Positions 1 to 10,665 of a stretch of 64,000 nt of DNA are shown in pieces. The notes beneath the pieces are model-generated. The model made no database searches, was not told the origin of the DNA, and saw nothing but the letters and a program-made list of their open reading frames with translations. Position numbers and translations under genes: made by a program. Positions within the stretch are counted from its first letter, which is position 1, and each line of letters begins with the position of its first letter. This DNA is from Humulus lupulus (lineage: Eukaryota; Streptophyta; Magnoliopsida; Rosales; Cannabaceae): the NCBI RefSeq assembly GCF_963169125.1, contig NC_084795.1, positions 93,120,911-93,184,910 on the forward strand, given 5' to 3'.

Positions 1-427
1 GAGAATGGACATAAAGGGAGAGAACAGTTTTTTTATACTGAAACTTTGGTGAAATTGTGACTGACAATTTCACGGTGAGAAACAAACAAACTAATAATAG
101 TAATTCGTGGGCTAGGTGGATTTTAACCACTAAATCACTTAAAAGTCTGGGTGATCTTAATACTTTTTTGTTATTTCAATTACAATTTAGCAAAAGCCTA
201 ATATCTCTTTTTTCGGATTTCTTAACCCATAGTTGTCGAAAAATTGCGTTAACATATATATACATATATATAAATAATTAAAGAGGGTTTCCCCACCGTC
301 ATATGATAAATAAATAAATAAATTTAAGAAAACAATATAAAAGTTGAAATTATTCTTTGTAACGTATCCAATGTCTTATGCACAACTCTCAAAAATTATT
401 AATTGTTTTTGTAGAGGAAAAAAATTA
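1..427. other. AT-rich flank without a gene
   Basis: The stretch is AT-rich and includes TA-dinucleotide runs near 255-275. Its only long reading frame (57-281) is low-complexity with no recognisable domain. The last ten bases before the MITE (418-427, AAAAAAATTA) recur just after it, so they are read as its target-site duplication. I see no promoter or RNA gene. Confidence 0.5.
49..73. repeat. Perfect 10-bp inverted repeat with 5-nt loop
   Basis: GTGAAATTGT at 49-58 is followed by the 5-base loop GACTG and the exact reverse complement ACAATTTCAC at 64-73. It would fold as a short hairpin. It has no tie to a gene and could be the end of an older inverted-repeat element or chance. Confidence 0.6.
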
Positions 428-1533
428 GGGTAAATACTTATTTAGTACATATGTTTTATCGAAATACAAACTTAGTACCATTTGTTTTTTATAATTATCA
501 ATTGATACCTTCTATTTATAAAAATTACATAGTTTGGTACCCTCCATGAGTTTAAATTTTTAATATTCCCATAATACCCCTCATTTTAATGATTTATTTA
601 ATTTTCCATTGTTTTATTATTTTTAAATGATTTAAATATATTTTTAGAATTGATAAAATAAAATAAATTTTTAATTAAAACTCAAAAATTTTCTAATAAA
701 AAATGATTTTAAAAATAAATATAAATAATTAAAAAAACTAATTAAATTCTTATTAATTCACTTTAAATAAACCTAAATTTTAATTTAATTAACAAATCAA
801 TCCAACTTTGAAACAAAAAAGTGTGGGTGAGATTGGGAGGGTGGAGAACTAAGAAGATGAATGTGAGATTGTGTGAAATATGAGTTTTTTAATTAGATTT
901 ATTGAAAGTTAATCAATAAGATTTTAATTAATTAAATTTATTTTAAATTTCCTTATTAAAACTATTTCAAAGTTTTAATTAAACTTATATTTTATTTTAT
1001 CAATTCTAAAAATATATTTAAATCATTTAAAAATAATAAAAAAATTGAAAATCAAATAAATCATTAAAATGAGGGTGAGATTTAGAGGGTGGGGAATTGA
1101 GATGGTGAGGATGAGATTGAGTGAAATGTGAGTTTTTATTTTCATTAATTGAATTAAAATTTAGGTTTATTTAAAGTTAATTAATAAAATTTTAATTAGT
1201 TTTTTAATTTTTTTATTCCAATTTTTTTAATTAATTAAATTTATTTTTAAAATAATTTTGTTTATAAAAATTATTTTAAAGTTTTAATTAACATTTATTT
1301 TATTTTATGAATTCTAAAAATATATTTAAATCATTTTAAAATAATAAAGCAATTAAAAATCAAATAAATCAATAAAATGAGGGGTAATCTGAAAATATTA
1401 AAAATTTAAATGGACATAGTGTACCAAACTACGTAGTTTTTGCAAACAGAGGGAATCAATTGATAATTATCAGAAAAAGATGATGCTAAGTTTGTATTTC
1501 GATAAAACACATAGTACAAAATAAGTATTTACC
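428..1533. mobile_element. Foldback MITE, Mutator-like
   Basis: The left end from 428 and the reverse complement of the right end (to 1533) both read GGTAAATACTTATTT and stay alignable for about 370 bases (left arm to about 800, right arm from about 1145), with scattered mismatches. The element is therefore a long-armed foldback structure of about 1.1 kb without coding capacity. It is flanked by AAAAAAATTA at 418-427 and a matching A-run plus TTA at 1534-1545. A duplication of 9-10 bp fits Mutator-type transposition. The A-rich flank makes the exact TSD length uncertain, and a different DNA-transposon superfamily is possible. Confidence 0.7.
825..1383. repeat. Tandemly duplicated right arm inside the MITE
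   Basis: A segment starting GGGTGAGATT with a GAGGGTGG motif at about 825 and ending in an AT-rich block plus AATGAGGG near 1070 is repeated from about 1072 to 1383. The second copy continues into the right terminal inverted repeat. The first therefore looks like an extra, internally shortened copy of the right arm, produced by unequal exchange or aberrant gap repair. Confidence 0.6.
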
Positions 1534-1652
1534 AAAAAAAAATTATTAATTGTTAAAGGGTAGTAATATATTTACTATATGTTACTTTACTTAATAAATA
1601 AGTTTGTATATAAAGTAAAATGTTTAGGAGTGCTTAATAATAGGGAGGTTCC

Positions 1653-3689
1653 CAGGTATCCCATCTCCTTTTTGCTGATGATAGCCTTTTCTTTTTCAAA
1701 GCATCAGTGTTTGCTTGTCACCGTTTTAAGCAGCTTCTGAATTGGTATGGTACGGCTTCTGGTCAACTTGTGAATTTTTCTAAGTCTGCCATGTGTTTTA
1801 GTCCTCGGATTTCTTCTAGTGATGCTGCTGACATGGCCGCTATTCTTGGTGTCCCTATGGTTGTTTTCCATGAGAAGTACCTTGGTCTTCCCTATTATGC
1901 TGGCCAGAGTAAGAAAGGTCTTTTTCAATCCCTCAAAGACCGTATTTGGAATAAATTGTTTAGCTGGAAATCTCGGTCCTTCTCTGCTGCTGGGAAAGAG
2001 GTGCTTATTAAATCTGTCATCCAATCTATCCCTGCTTATTCTATGAACTTGTTTAAGCTTCCTGCTAGTTTCATTAAAGAAATTCATCGGCTCTGTGCTA
2101 GATTCTGGTGGGGAGGTAATGTGGATAAACAGAAATTACACTGGTGTACTTGGGAGAGACTTTGTTGGCATAAGTCAGTTGGAGGAATGGGGTTTAGAGA
2201 CCTTGCCTTATTTGATCAAGCTTTGTTAGCTAAGCAGGCTGCAAGACTTTATTCTAATCCGGATTCTCTCGTTGCTAAGGTTATGAAAGCACTCTATTAT
2301 CCTACTTCCTCAGTGCTCACTGCCACTAGCTCAAAAAAATCCTCTTTCATTTGGAGATCAATTTTATGGGGCAAAGAACTCTTTCTATCAGGGGCTAGGT
2401 GGCTTATCAAAGATGGAAAAAATGTCTCTGTGTATCATGACCGTTGGATCCCCCGCCTGAATGGTGATAGGTCTTGTTCGAATCATTTTCTTCCTGAAGA
2501 TGCAATGGTCTCTAGCCTTCTTCTCCCTGATGGTAATTGGAACTCTATATTGATCAATGAGGCTTTTAATTTGCAAGAGGCGACTGCTATTCTCTCTATC
2601 CCTCGCTATCATCTTCCTATTACTGATTGTGTTATATGGCATTTTGAGTCTTCAGGTTTTTATACCGTTAAAAGTGGTTATTGGCAGGCCATTCGTTTGT
2701 TGGGGATGGGCCAGGCTTCATGCTCTAATGGAGTTTCGGTGATATGGACTAAACTCTGGCAATTAAATATTCCTGGAAAAGTGAGGCAATTTTTGTGGAG
2801 AAGTGCAAATAACTGGCTACCTACCTTTTCCAACCTTTGCAATCGAGGTATTTCTGTTGCTTCCTTATGCCTTTTTTGCCTAAAGGGACCTGAGACTACA
2901 CTCCATGCTTTATGGAATTGTGATAGACTGAGTAACTTTAGACACAGGGTTGGTAATATTATGCCTGTTCCTCCTTACACTGGAATGGACATTTATGAGT
3001 TTTTGTTAAATTGCTTAGATTCTTTATCTGTAACTGACTTTGGAAAACTCATTGTGTGTTTATGGCGTATTTGGTATCGGCGTAATATATTTGTTAATGA
3101 GAAGACTACTCTTCCTGATCAGATGGTTATTGATTGGAGCTTGGCATTTCTAGATCGTCACTTGAATGCCAATGGTGGCTCTTTCCCCGCCAGTGAGTCC
3201 TTCAGGGAAACCCCGAAAGTGCATCGTTGGGAGAAACCAGTAGAGGGTGTTGTCAAAATTAATTGTGATGCTGGCCTTGACCATGTTGCGAAGAAGGCAG
3301 GAGCTGGGCCGGTATTTCGTGACTTTCATGGCATGGTCCTTGCCTCTAGTACGTGGTCTTGGGATCATTTATTGGTCCCTACTATTGCTGAAGCCTTGGC
3401 GGTTTATCACAGTATTTTGTTGTGCTCAAGACTTGGGTATCATACGGTGGTCATTGAATCTGATTGTGCCATTGTGGTCCGTGCTATTAACAGTCACAAG
3501 ATCGAGCATTCTTATCTAGGATTTATTATTAGGGATATTCTTGCTATTGTAACTCTTTTCATAGTATCTCATTTAATTTTTGTCCTAGAATGGCCAATAG
3601 TGTTGCTCACTCTTTGGCTAAGTTTGCTTTATCTCTTTCTAATGATTTTGTTTGGTGGCCTGGATACCCCGAGTGTATCAATGTTGTAA
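1653..3689 (+). pseudogene. LINE ORF2 fragment: RT C-terminus, zf-RVT, RNase H
   Basis: The frame is open from the element's first base. The RT motif HLLFADDSLFF lies at about 1662-1694 (FADD carries two catalytic aspartates). It is followed by the RT connection region, with the L1-typical HRLCARFWWGG at about 2086-2118. A zf-RVT domain follows (about 2745-2930, C-x2-C then H-x4-C), and an RNase H-like domain (about 3240-3580) with D, E and D positions at NCDAG, AEALAV and ESDC. Between about 3540 and 3585 there is a +1 frameshift: the usual C-terminal block (MANSVAHSLAKF) continues in the next frame from 3590. Endonuclease and the RT fingers/palm start are absent, so this is a dead fragment. 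It has no start codon of its own. Confidence 0.9.
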
Positions 3690-3804
3690 TTCAGAATGAC
3701 ATTACTTGATCAATATATTTTATAGGCACTCTTTTTCCTCTTGAGGTTTATCCCATTGGGTTTACTCTTGAGGTTTTAATGAGGCCTTTTTCTCAAAAAA
3801 AAAA
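1653..3804 (+). mobile_element. 5'-truncated L1-type LINE
   Basis: The insertion is bounded by an 18-bp duplication, TAATAATAGGGAGGTTCC, at 1635-1652 and 3805-3822, and ends in a ten-base A run at 3795-3804. A long direct repeat plus A-tail and loss of the 5' part is the normal outcome of target-primed reverse transcription. Only the 3' third of the element is present: the copy starts a few codons before the FADD motif of the reverse transcriptase. The intact tail and exact duplication suggest it is not very old. Confidence 0.92.
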
Positions 3805-3822
3805 TAATAATAGGGAGGTTCC

Positions 3823-4196
3823 GGAATCAATTCCCTCGTGAGGCCCTAGTCAATAGTTAAGGTAAAGTATTGCTAGAGAGTGGTGTAGCTATATAGAATA
3901 CTTATTTAGCAAAGAAAATTTGGATCAATAAGCTTTCTATAATTTGTTTCTTTTATTTTTTTACAAAATTTGATTTTAATATTACTAATATATATTTATA
4001 TATATCTTCTATATAAAAATTGTGTAGATATTATAATATTTTTAATTTTAACGGTCTGTTTTGTTAACTTTAACAGAATATTCTAAATATTTAATATAAT
4101 ATACATTTAAAACTAATTAAAAATATATATTTATTAATTATATTAATATAAATTCAAATATTATAAAATATCATTATTATAATAATATTTAATATA
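3823..4196. other. AT-rich flank leading into Helitron 5' end
   Basis: After the LINE duplication the host sequence resumes (bases that would have continued from 1652). From 4005 it is Helitron sequence and stops at the Gypsy-A TSD (AGACT, 4197-4201). No coding potential is visible. Confidence 0.6.
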
Positions 4197-4201
4197 AGAC
4201 T

Positions 4202-5033
4202 TGTTACACCCAGATTTCAAAATCGGAGATTGTGACCTCGAAAGCTGGATTCGTCAGGTGTGAGCTCGTGATATCTAAAGTGCATGTTTGTGATCCAAGT
4301 GCCAAACCCTCGAAGCAAGGTGGAAACCTCAAAGATATGTAACCTTGGAATTATATCTAAGCTCGAAAGACGTAGCGTCAGAGTATATCCGGTGTCGGGT
4401 GTCTTCGGATCAAGTAGCCTGAGCTCGGCAAGGGTATAATCTCGGAATATAATGGCATCGGTGGTATTCACCCGCTCCGAGCTGGTCTTATGGTAAGGTG
4501 GCCAGCTCATAATTTACTCAGAGACCTAGACTGACATGATGCTGATTGCTGACCTCGAACGGCTTAGTGAGTCATCTGAGGAGACGAAGTCCATGCATTC
4601 AAGAGATATTTATTGTTGTAACTTCCCTACAATAAAGGTATATTAACTAGTCGGTTATACGCCCCCCGGTCTTCAGGGGACGTTTCCTTATATATGGGAG
4701 TTACAAACTTTAAAGTAATTAAAGTTATTAATTTACAAAATAACTTCCCGAAACGTGTGGGATTGGATTCTGAGATCTCCTCTATAAATAGAGATGTCAT
4801 GTACATTTGTAAGAGATCGAATTTTTGTAATCGGGAGAGAAATTCTGGAGAATTCATCCCTGAAGGATTTCCAGAAAACTCTAAAGTCCTAATAAAAATT
4901 ACTCATGGACTAGGCAGAGTTAATTGCTGAACCACATAAAAAATCTCCATTGTTTTATTGTATTATTCATCTTTGCCATAGTTTTATTGTTTACATGCTC
5001 TACATTTTAAGTTGACAAAAAACAGCGTCAACA
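4202..5033 (+). repeat. Gypsy-A 5' LTR
   Basis: It begins TGTTACACCC and ends GCGTCAACA. It matches the 3' LTR at 15366 over its whole length with scattered substitutions. A TATA box (TATAAATA) lies at 4783-4790, so U3 is about 580 bp. About 110 bases upstream of the TATA box, near 4660-4680, a C-run, GGTCTT, G-run arrangement can form a hairpin; it recurs in the related LTRs. Confidence 0.93.
4783..4790 (+). promoter_or_regulatory. LTR TATA box (Gypsy-A 5' LTR)
   Basis: TATAAATA in the context CTCTATAAATAGAGA is the core promoter expected to drive the genomic RNA. The same box is at 15947-15954 in the 3' LTR and at 17138-17145 in solo LTR F. Confidence 0.7.
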
Positions 5034-5036
5034 GTT

Positions 5037-5055
5037 TGGTGCTTTCATTGAGAGC
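5037..5055 (+). other. Gypsy-A primer binding site
   Basis: TGGTGCTTTCATTGAGAGC starts three bases after the 5' LTR, as expected for a minus-strand primer site (TGG pairs with a tRNA CCA end). I cannot name the tRNA from memory. Exactly the same 19 bases occupy this position in Gypsy-B, -C and -E. Confidence 0.75.
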
Positions 5056-5082
5056 CTTAAGCAATACAATCCTTGGATAGCT

Positions 5083-7248
5083 ATGGCCACGAATTATCAA
5101 AATATTCCTGAAGAAAACTATCCACGACGCCCTGGGAAGCAGCCAATGGTAAATCAAGAAACTGAAGAGAGGAGTGAGTCCTCTGATTCTCGGGGACCTC
5201 CAGAACCTCCGGCTTCAAGGGATGATGAGGACATGTACTATAATCCTGAACGGTACGTCCCCATTGTGGAACTTGAAAACCGACAGTTAAGAAAACAGTT
5301 GGCTGAGGCCAATAAGCAAAACGAGGAATTGGCTAGGTTAGCTGCGGAGGCCCAGGCGGCTCAGCCACAACCTCCGCGAGAAAACCAAGCCCCACCTCCG
5401 CGAGACGTTCATGTTCCTCCCCGCAGGCCTCGTGAGCGACCTCAAAAAAACGCTGCCACAAGGAGACCGGAGCAACCTCCGCCACCAGCAAAGCAACCTG
5501 CTCCCTCAAGACCCCGAAGAAACACTCGAGCTAGAGCCCCGGTTAACTCAACTGTAGAGTTACCAGCAGAAACTGGGAATAACCGAGCCCCTGCAGGGGC
5601 TCGGACTCAGACTCCTGGCGACCTGCAAAATACAACCGAGCTGGCGCGAGCAAACTCGGGACCATCCAGACCCCGAAATGGGTGGTAGCCACCGTCTCCC
5701 ATACGATTCCCTCCATCGCCAATAAGATATCCCTCACCACCTCGGAGGAACGCGAGGCCAACTCAGGGTGATGAGGAAAGGTGGGTAGGACGGAAACACG
5801 ATAATAGAGGAGCTGCGAGGGAACGGAGAGACGCCCAGCCTACGAGAAGTCAAATGTCTCGGTCTCACACTGCAGAGACAAGGCAGCATGAAATAGATCC
5901 ATCTCGGAATAATCATTCCACAAGCCTCGCTAGGGATGACTCAGGAGACACTAGATCAGTCAGTATGTATGATCAAGGTCGAAGAAATACTGGAAACCAT
6001 AGGAACCGTTTCGACCTGCGGGAACACCTGAATCAGAATCGGGGTAGTGGTAATCCATCGAACCCGGACCTGAGAGATCGCCTAAATGAGTGCAAAGATC
6101 CCCTGTGGAGGCGCGAGCCTGGACTTGTGATCAATGATAGCCAATTTCAGGCAAGACCCCCTGCGAACCCATTTCAAGAAAGAATTGATTAACTGGAAAG
6201 GGCCTTTAGGCTCTTGCAAAATGAGCGAGGTTGGAGTCGGGATGATGATTCTGATGAGGAGCTCGAACCATTCGCTCCCCATATTTCCAACACTCCATTT
6301 CCTCAAGGGTTTCGGATTCCTCATGTCTCGCCTTTTGAAGGGAAGTCCGACCCGTACAGTCATCTGAGTACATTTAACACCATAATGAGAGCAAGTAATG
6401 TGGGTTACGAGCTCAGATGCATGTTATTTCCAGCATCGCTTACAGGACCAGCAAAAATTTGGTTTGAGAAATATAAAAGGCATTCAATCACTTCTTGGAA
6501 TCAGCTATCAAAGGATTTCAAGAAACAGTTTAGAGCCATGATCAGGGTAAGACCCGAGGCATCAACTTTGGCCAACGTTCAGCAACAGCCAGGCGAAACG
6601 TTGAAAAGCTACCTTACGAAGTTTAATCTGGAGGTTGCCCAAGCTCGAAATGTGGATGACAGCGGTCATCTAATGGCTATCCAAGCTGGGGTAATGCTGG
6701 GAAGTCCCCTCTGGGATGATATGCAGAGAAAACCTGTGAGGTCCTTAACCGAGTTTAATAGGCGAGCTCAAAGGTTTGTCAATGTAGAGGAGGCGAGGTC
6801 AACACTGAATATGACTTCTCAGCCCGTAACTACAATGATAAACGTAAACTCTGCCTCAACTTCGGCAGACCCGTCAGCCTCAAAACCTCCTGCAGAAAAC
6901 CCTTCCAAAAGGAAGAAGAACAAAGGAAGTAACCCTGAGGCGGAAGGGGGAAAGAAGAAGAAAGGGGAAAGGTATTTCTCCGTGTACAAAGTGTACATCG
7001 AGCTCAACGAGTCTCGGGAGAATATATACTTGGCTAATGAAAACCAGTTCCCTTTCAGGCGTCCAGACCCAATGAGAAATCAGAAGTCCAAGAGGGACTC
7101 CAGCAAGTACTGTCGATTTCACAGAGACACTGGGCACACTACTGATGAATGCAGGCAGTTGAAGGACGAGATCAAAGGAATGATCTCGAGAGGATATTTC
7201 AGACAGTATGTCAAAAACAAGAGTAAAAATCAGGCTTATACTAGCTAG
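5083..7248 (+). pseudogene. Gypsy-A gag
   Basis: The ATG at 5083 follows the PBS closely. The frame runs to 7248 and is broken only by TAG at 5686, TAA at 6190 and TAG at 7246. Gypsy-E has CAG, CAA and CAG at those places. The N-terminal third is disordered and rich in P, R, Q and E with a short coiled-coil-like stretch (about 5263-5360). The motif DLRDRLN is at 6067-6087. The gag core (about 6214-6800) contains the family block ending GPAKIWFEKYKRHSITSWNQ at about 6445-6504. A Lys-rich linker is followed by a zinc knuckle of C-x2-H-x4-H-x4-C form at about 7110-7155. Gag would form the particle and bind RNA; this copy cannot be translated whole. Confidence 0.92.
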
Positions 7249-8142
7249 AGGGCAACTGCGCCACAACCTGCTCAAAACAATAATTCTCGAGCAAGAGAAG
7301 AAGATAGGCCCCCTCCGATTGATCGAGAAGACGTGATACCATCTCAGGCGGGCCTCATCTCGCAGGGACGGGCAAGAATGCCCAAAAGCGGTATGTGAAC
7401 GAGATAAAAATTGGGGATGGGTCCCCCTATGAACCCGAACCTAGAGCTCCAAAGTGCCAAAAGATTGAATCTTAGCCGATAACCTTTATCGAGGACGATG
7501 CGTCCCATGTTCAGTTTCCCCACAATGACCCACTGGTCATCCCTCTCCAGCTCGCGAATAAGAGAGTTCACCGATTTCTCATAGACAACGGGAGCTCAGT
7601 GAACATTCTCTATAAGGCCACCTTAGAAAAGATGGGACTCGTGCTTCGAGACCTAAAAGCTTGTGCAACGACCTTGTACGGTTTTTTAGGAGAGGGGATT
7701 GCCTGTATGGGGTCCATTGAACTCCCGATAACCTTGGGAGACTACCCAGTCTCAGCAACCAAGATGATGGAGTTTGTAGTAGTGGACCTTCCATCGGCCT
7801 ATAACGTGCTGCTCGGGAGACCCGCCCTAGTAGGGCTGGGGCAGTCTCATCTGTAAGGCATTTGGCCATCAAGTTCCCGACTTCTAGTGGCATCGGGACA
7901 TTGAAGGGAGACCAGTTAGCCGGAAGGGAATGCTATAGCATTTCCATAAGAGGAAAGAAGCAGGCGAGCGCACAAGCACTCGTCGTTATTCAGACTAAGG
8001 ACGGGACGGTCTTGGAGATAGATGAAGAGATCGATCCAAGAGTGGAGGAAAGAGCTGATCTTGAACCATTGGAAGAGCTCGAAGAATCAGATCCCTCAAA
8101 AATGGTAAAGGTCGGGAAAAATCTCCAGGAAGAAACTAAATA
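7249..8142 (+). pseudogene. Gypsy-A protease region
   Basis: The reading frame continues from gag with frame changes. The aspartic protease active-site motif appears as [13 protein letters not shown] (about 7572-7612), where D-N-G replaces the usual D-T/S-G, as in the sister elements. The flap-like hydrophobic stretch and LLGRPALVG (about 7810-7836) follow. Just after that a frame change moves the sequence from one frame to another near 7850, with the continuation open from 7862 to 8142. The protease would cut the Gag-Pol polyprotein. The copy is inactive through frameshift. Confidence 0.85.
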
Positions 8143-9148
8143 GCAATTAATTTGCTTTTCGAAGGAAAACCAGGATGTCTTCGCGTGGTCACATTCGGAC
8201 ATGGTATGATTAAGTCCAAATATAGTGAGCCACACGCTGAGTATCGATAAAAGCTTCTCGCCGAAGCAACAAAAGCGAAGACAACTAGACGACGATAGGA
8301 AAAAGGCCCTAAAAGAGGAAGTCGATAGGTTAAAGGAAATCTGATTCATTAGGGATGTTTTTTACCCTGATTGGGTAGCCAATCTAGTACTGGTCCCAAA
8401 GCCTAATGGGACGTGGCGAACCTGCATTGACTACTCGGACCTCAACAAGGCCTGTCCTAAGGATTGCTTCCCATTACCACGAATTGACCAGCTCGTGGAC
8501 GCCACGGCAGGACATGGGCTAATGTCATTTATGGATGCCTATTCTGGATATAACCAGATTGCCATGCATGCTCCTGACCAGGAACATACGAGCTTCATAA
8601 TAGATAAAGGGTTGTATTGTTATAACGTCATGCCATTCAGGCTCAAAAATGTTGGGGCCACATACCAGCGACTCGTAAACATGATGGTCTCCGAGCAAAT
8701 AGGGAACAACATGGAAGTTTATGTTGACGATATGTTAGTCAAATCTCAACTTAACAATAACCATGTTGATGACCTCGAAGAATGCTTCGCCGTGCTCCGG
8801 AAATATAACATGAAACTTAACCCTCAGAAGTGCTCTTTCGGAGTATCTTCAGGAAAATTCCTGGGTTTCATTGTAAATGCTCGAGGAATAGAGGCTAATC
8901 CAGATAAGATTAAGGCCTTGATCGATATGCCTTCACCTCAAAAACACAAAGATGTCCAGAGTTTGACAGGCAGGATGGCGGCACTAAGTAGGTTTATATC
9001 AAAATCTACAGACTGTTCTCTTCCGTTTTTCAACCTGTTGAGGGGAGGCAAGAAATTTGAATGGACAGAGGAGTATGAGTTGGCTTTTCAGGAACTCAAG
9101 AAACACCTCGCAGAGCCCCCTATACTGTCAAAACCCAGCACGCCATAA
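8143..9148 (+). pseudogene. Gypsy-A reverse transcriptase
   Basis: RT follows the protease with stops at 8140, 8206 and 8342 (TGA where Gypsy-E has CGA). The RT blocks are clear: PKPNGTWRTCIDYSDLNKAC at about 8399-8458, PLPRIDQLVDAT, FMDAYSGYNQI at about 8528-8560, and the catalytic YVDD at 8720-8731. The connection region runs to about 9140. A deletion of some 40-50 bases relative to Gypsy-E, just before 9150, shifts the frame before RNase H. Catalytic residues are present but the reading frame is not intact. Confidence 0.9.
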
Positions 9149-9900
9149 GTGCAATGCTCGTGTAAGAGGAAGAAAAGGTGCAAAGGCTCGTGTATTACGT
9201 CAGTAAAAGATTACTGGGGGCAAAGTCGAGATATCCTTTGATGGAGAAGCTAGCTCTCAGCTTAATTCACTCATCTCGAAAACTTCAACCCTACTTTCAA
9301 GCGCACCCCATCCATGTACTAACTGATCAACTACTAAGAGAAGTCTTGTCTAAGTCGGAAGCTTCAGCTCGACTTCTTAAATGGGCAGTTGAACCCGGAC
9401 AATTCGAGATCACCTATCATCCGAGGACGACCATTAGGGCGCAAGCCTTAGCGGACTTCATAGTGGAATGTACTGGCATGACCAACAATGAAGTTATAAC
9501 CCCGGCCCACGAGCTATGGAAACTTTACGTTGATGGGTCATCTAATGAAAATGGATCGGGGGCAGGAGTAATTTTGATCACTCCTGCAGGAAGCAGATTT
9601 CATTCTTCCTTGAGATTTGACTTCAACGCATCAAATAATGAGGCCGATTACGAGGGTTTACTGGCGGGACTTTGCATAGCCAAAGAGCTCAAAGCTAAAG
9701 CAATACATTGCTACAGCGACTCCCAGCTAGTGGTTAACCGAATTTTGGGAGAATACCAGGCTCGTGGTACAAGAATGGCAGCATACTTGGAAAATGCAAA
9801 ATCAACATTAGAACATTTCGAGTTCTATGCGATAGAACAAGTCCCCTGAGAACAAAACTCGAACGCGGATGCATTAGCCTGGCTCGCTACCTCTACCGAG
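9149..9900 (+). pseudogene. Gypsy-A RNase H and archaeal-type RNase H
   Basis: The first part (about 9175-9480) is the ordinary gypsy RNase H/connection block, with VYYVSKRLL and ADFIVECTG. A second RNase H domain follows (about 9515-9850): LYVDGSSNENG (first Asp), ASNNEADYEGLLAGL (Glu), YSDSQLVVNRILGEY (Asp). A duplicated RNase H of this type is the hallmark of the Tat lineage. TGA at 9847 interrupts the end of the domain; sister copies have CAA or CGG there. Confidence 0.9.
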
Positions 9901-10665
9901 AATGACGAGGTGAATGTCGTACCAATTGAACATCTCTCGGCACCTAGTATTAATGAGCCAGAGCAGGAAGACGTGTGTATGATCGATATCGAGCCTACCT
10001 GGATGACTCCGATAATTGAATATCTCGAGACCGGTGTCCTTCCGAAAGATCGGAACCAGGCTCGAAAGTTGATGTATCAAATCCCTCGTTATACCATTAT
10101 GGATGGAAGGTTGTATAGAAGAGGATATTCCATGCCATTACTTCGATGTGTAACTCCACCCGAAGCCAAGAAAATCATTGAAGAAATTCACGAAGGGTTC
10201 TGTGGAGACCATATTGGGGGGCATAGCCTGTCCAAGAAAATCATACGCCAAGTCTCTCTGGTGTACGGTTGCGAGTCTATGTTGCCAGTTGAGGTCGAAA
10301 TTCCCATAATTTGAGCCCTCACATACGATCAAGCCTCGAACCACTCTTAGCTCAAAGAAACCCTTGATCTGATCGAAGAAAGAAGGAACGAAGCTCAACT
10401 AAAAAATGCTCCATACCAACAGTGAGCTACCCGATACTTCAACAAAAGTGTTTGGGATCAAAAATTCGGTGTGGGAGATTTAGTGCTAAGGCGTGTATTC
10501 TTGGCAACACGGGATCCAGCAGCTGGCGTGGTCGGGCCAAATTGGGAAAGACCTTACCAGATAGAGTTAGTCATCCGACCCGGTGTTTACAAGTTGGTGA
10601 GATTGGATGGAAATCTAGTACCGTGAGCATGGGATGGTGAACACCTACGACCGTACTATCAATAG
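9901..10665 (+). pseudogene. Gypsy-A integrase remnant, core deleted
   Basis: The N-terminal HHCC zinc-binding region starts normally (RYTIMDGRLYRRGYSMPLLR at about 10090-10149, then HEGFCGDHIGGHSLSKKI). At about 10253 the sequence jumps straight to the C-terminal domain (YGCESMLPVEVEIP). Compared with Gypsy-E, about 0.6 kb holding the whole DDE catalytic core is missing. The C-terminal region (about 10263-10665) has stops at 10314, 10348, 10423 and 10624, the last being CGA in Gypsy-E. The natural end RPYYQ-stop lies at 10663-10665. This copy could not integrate. Confidence 0.9.

Noticed and set aside
57..281. Short reading frame near the window start
   Set aside because: Low complexity, no domain, overlaps TA repeats and has no gene-like context.
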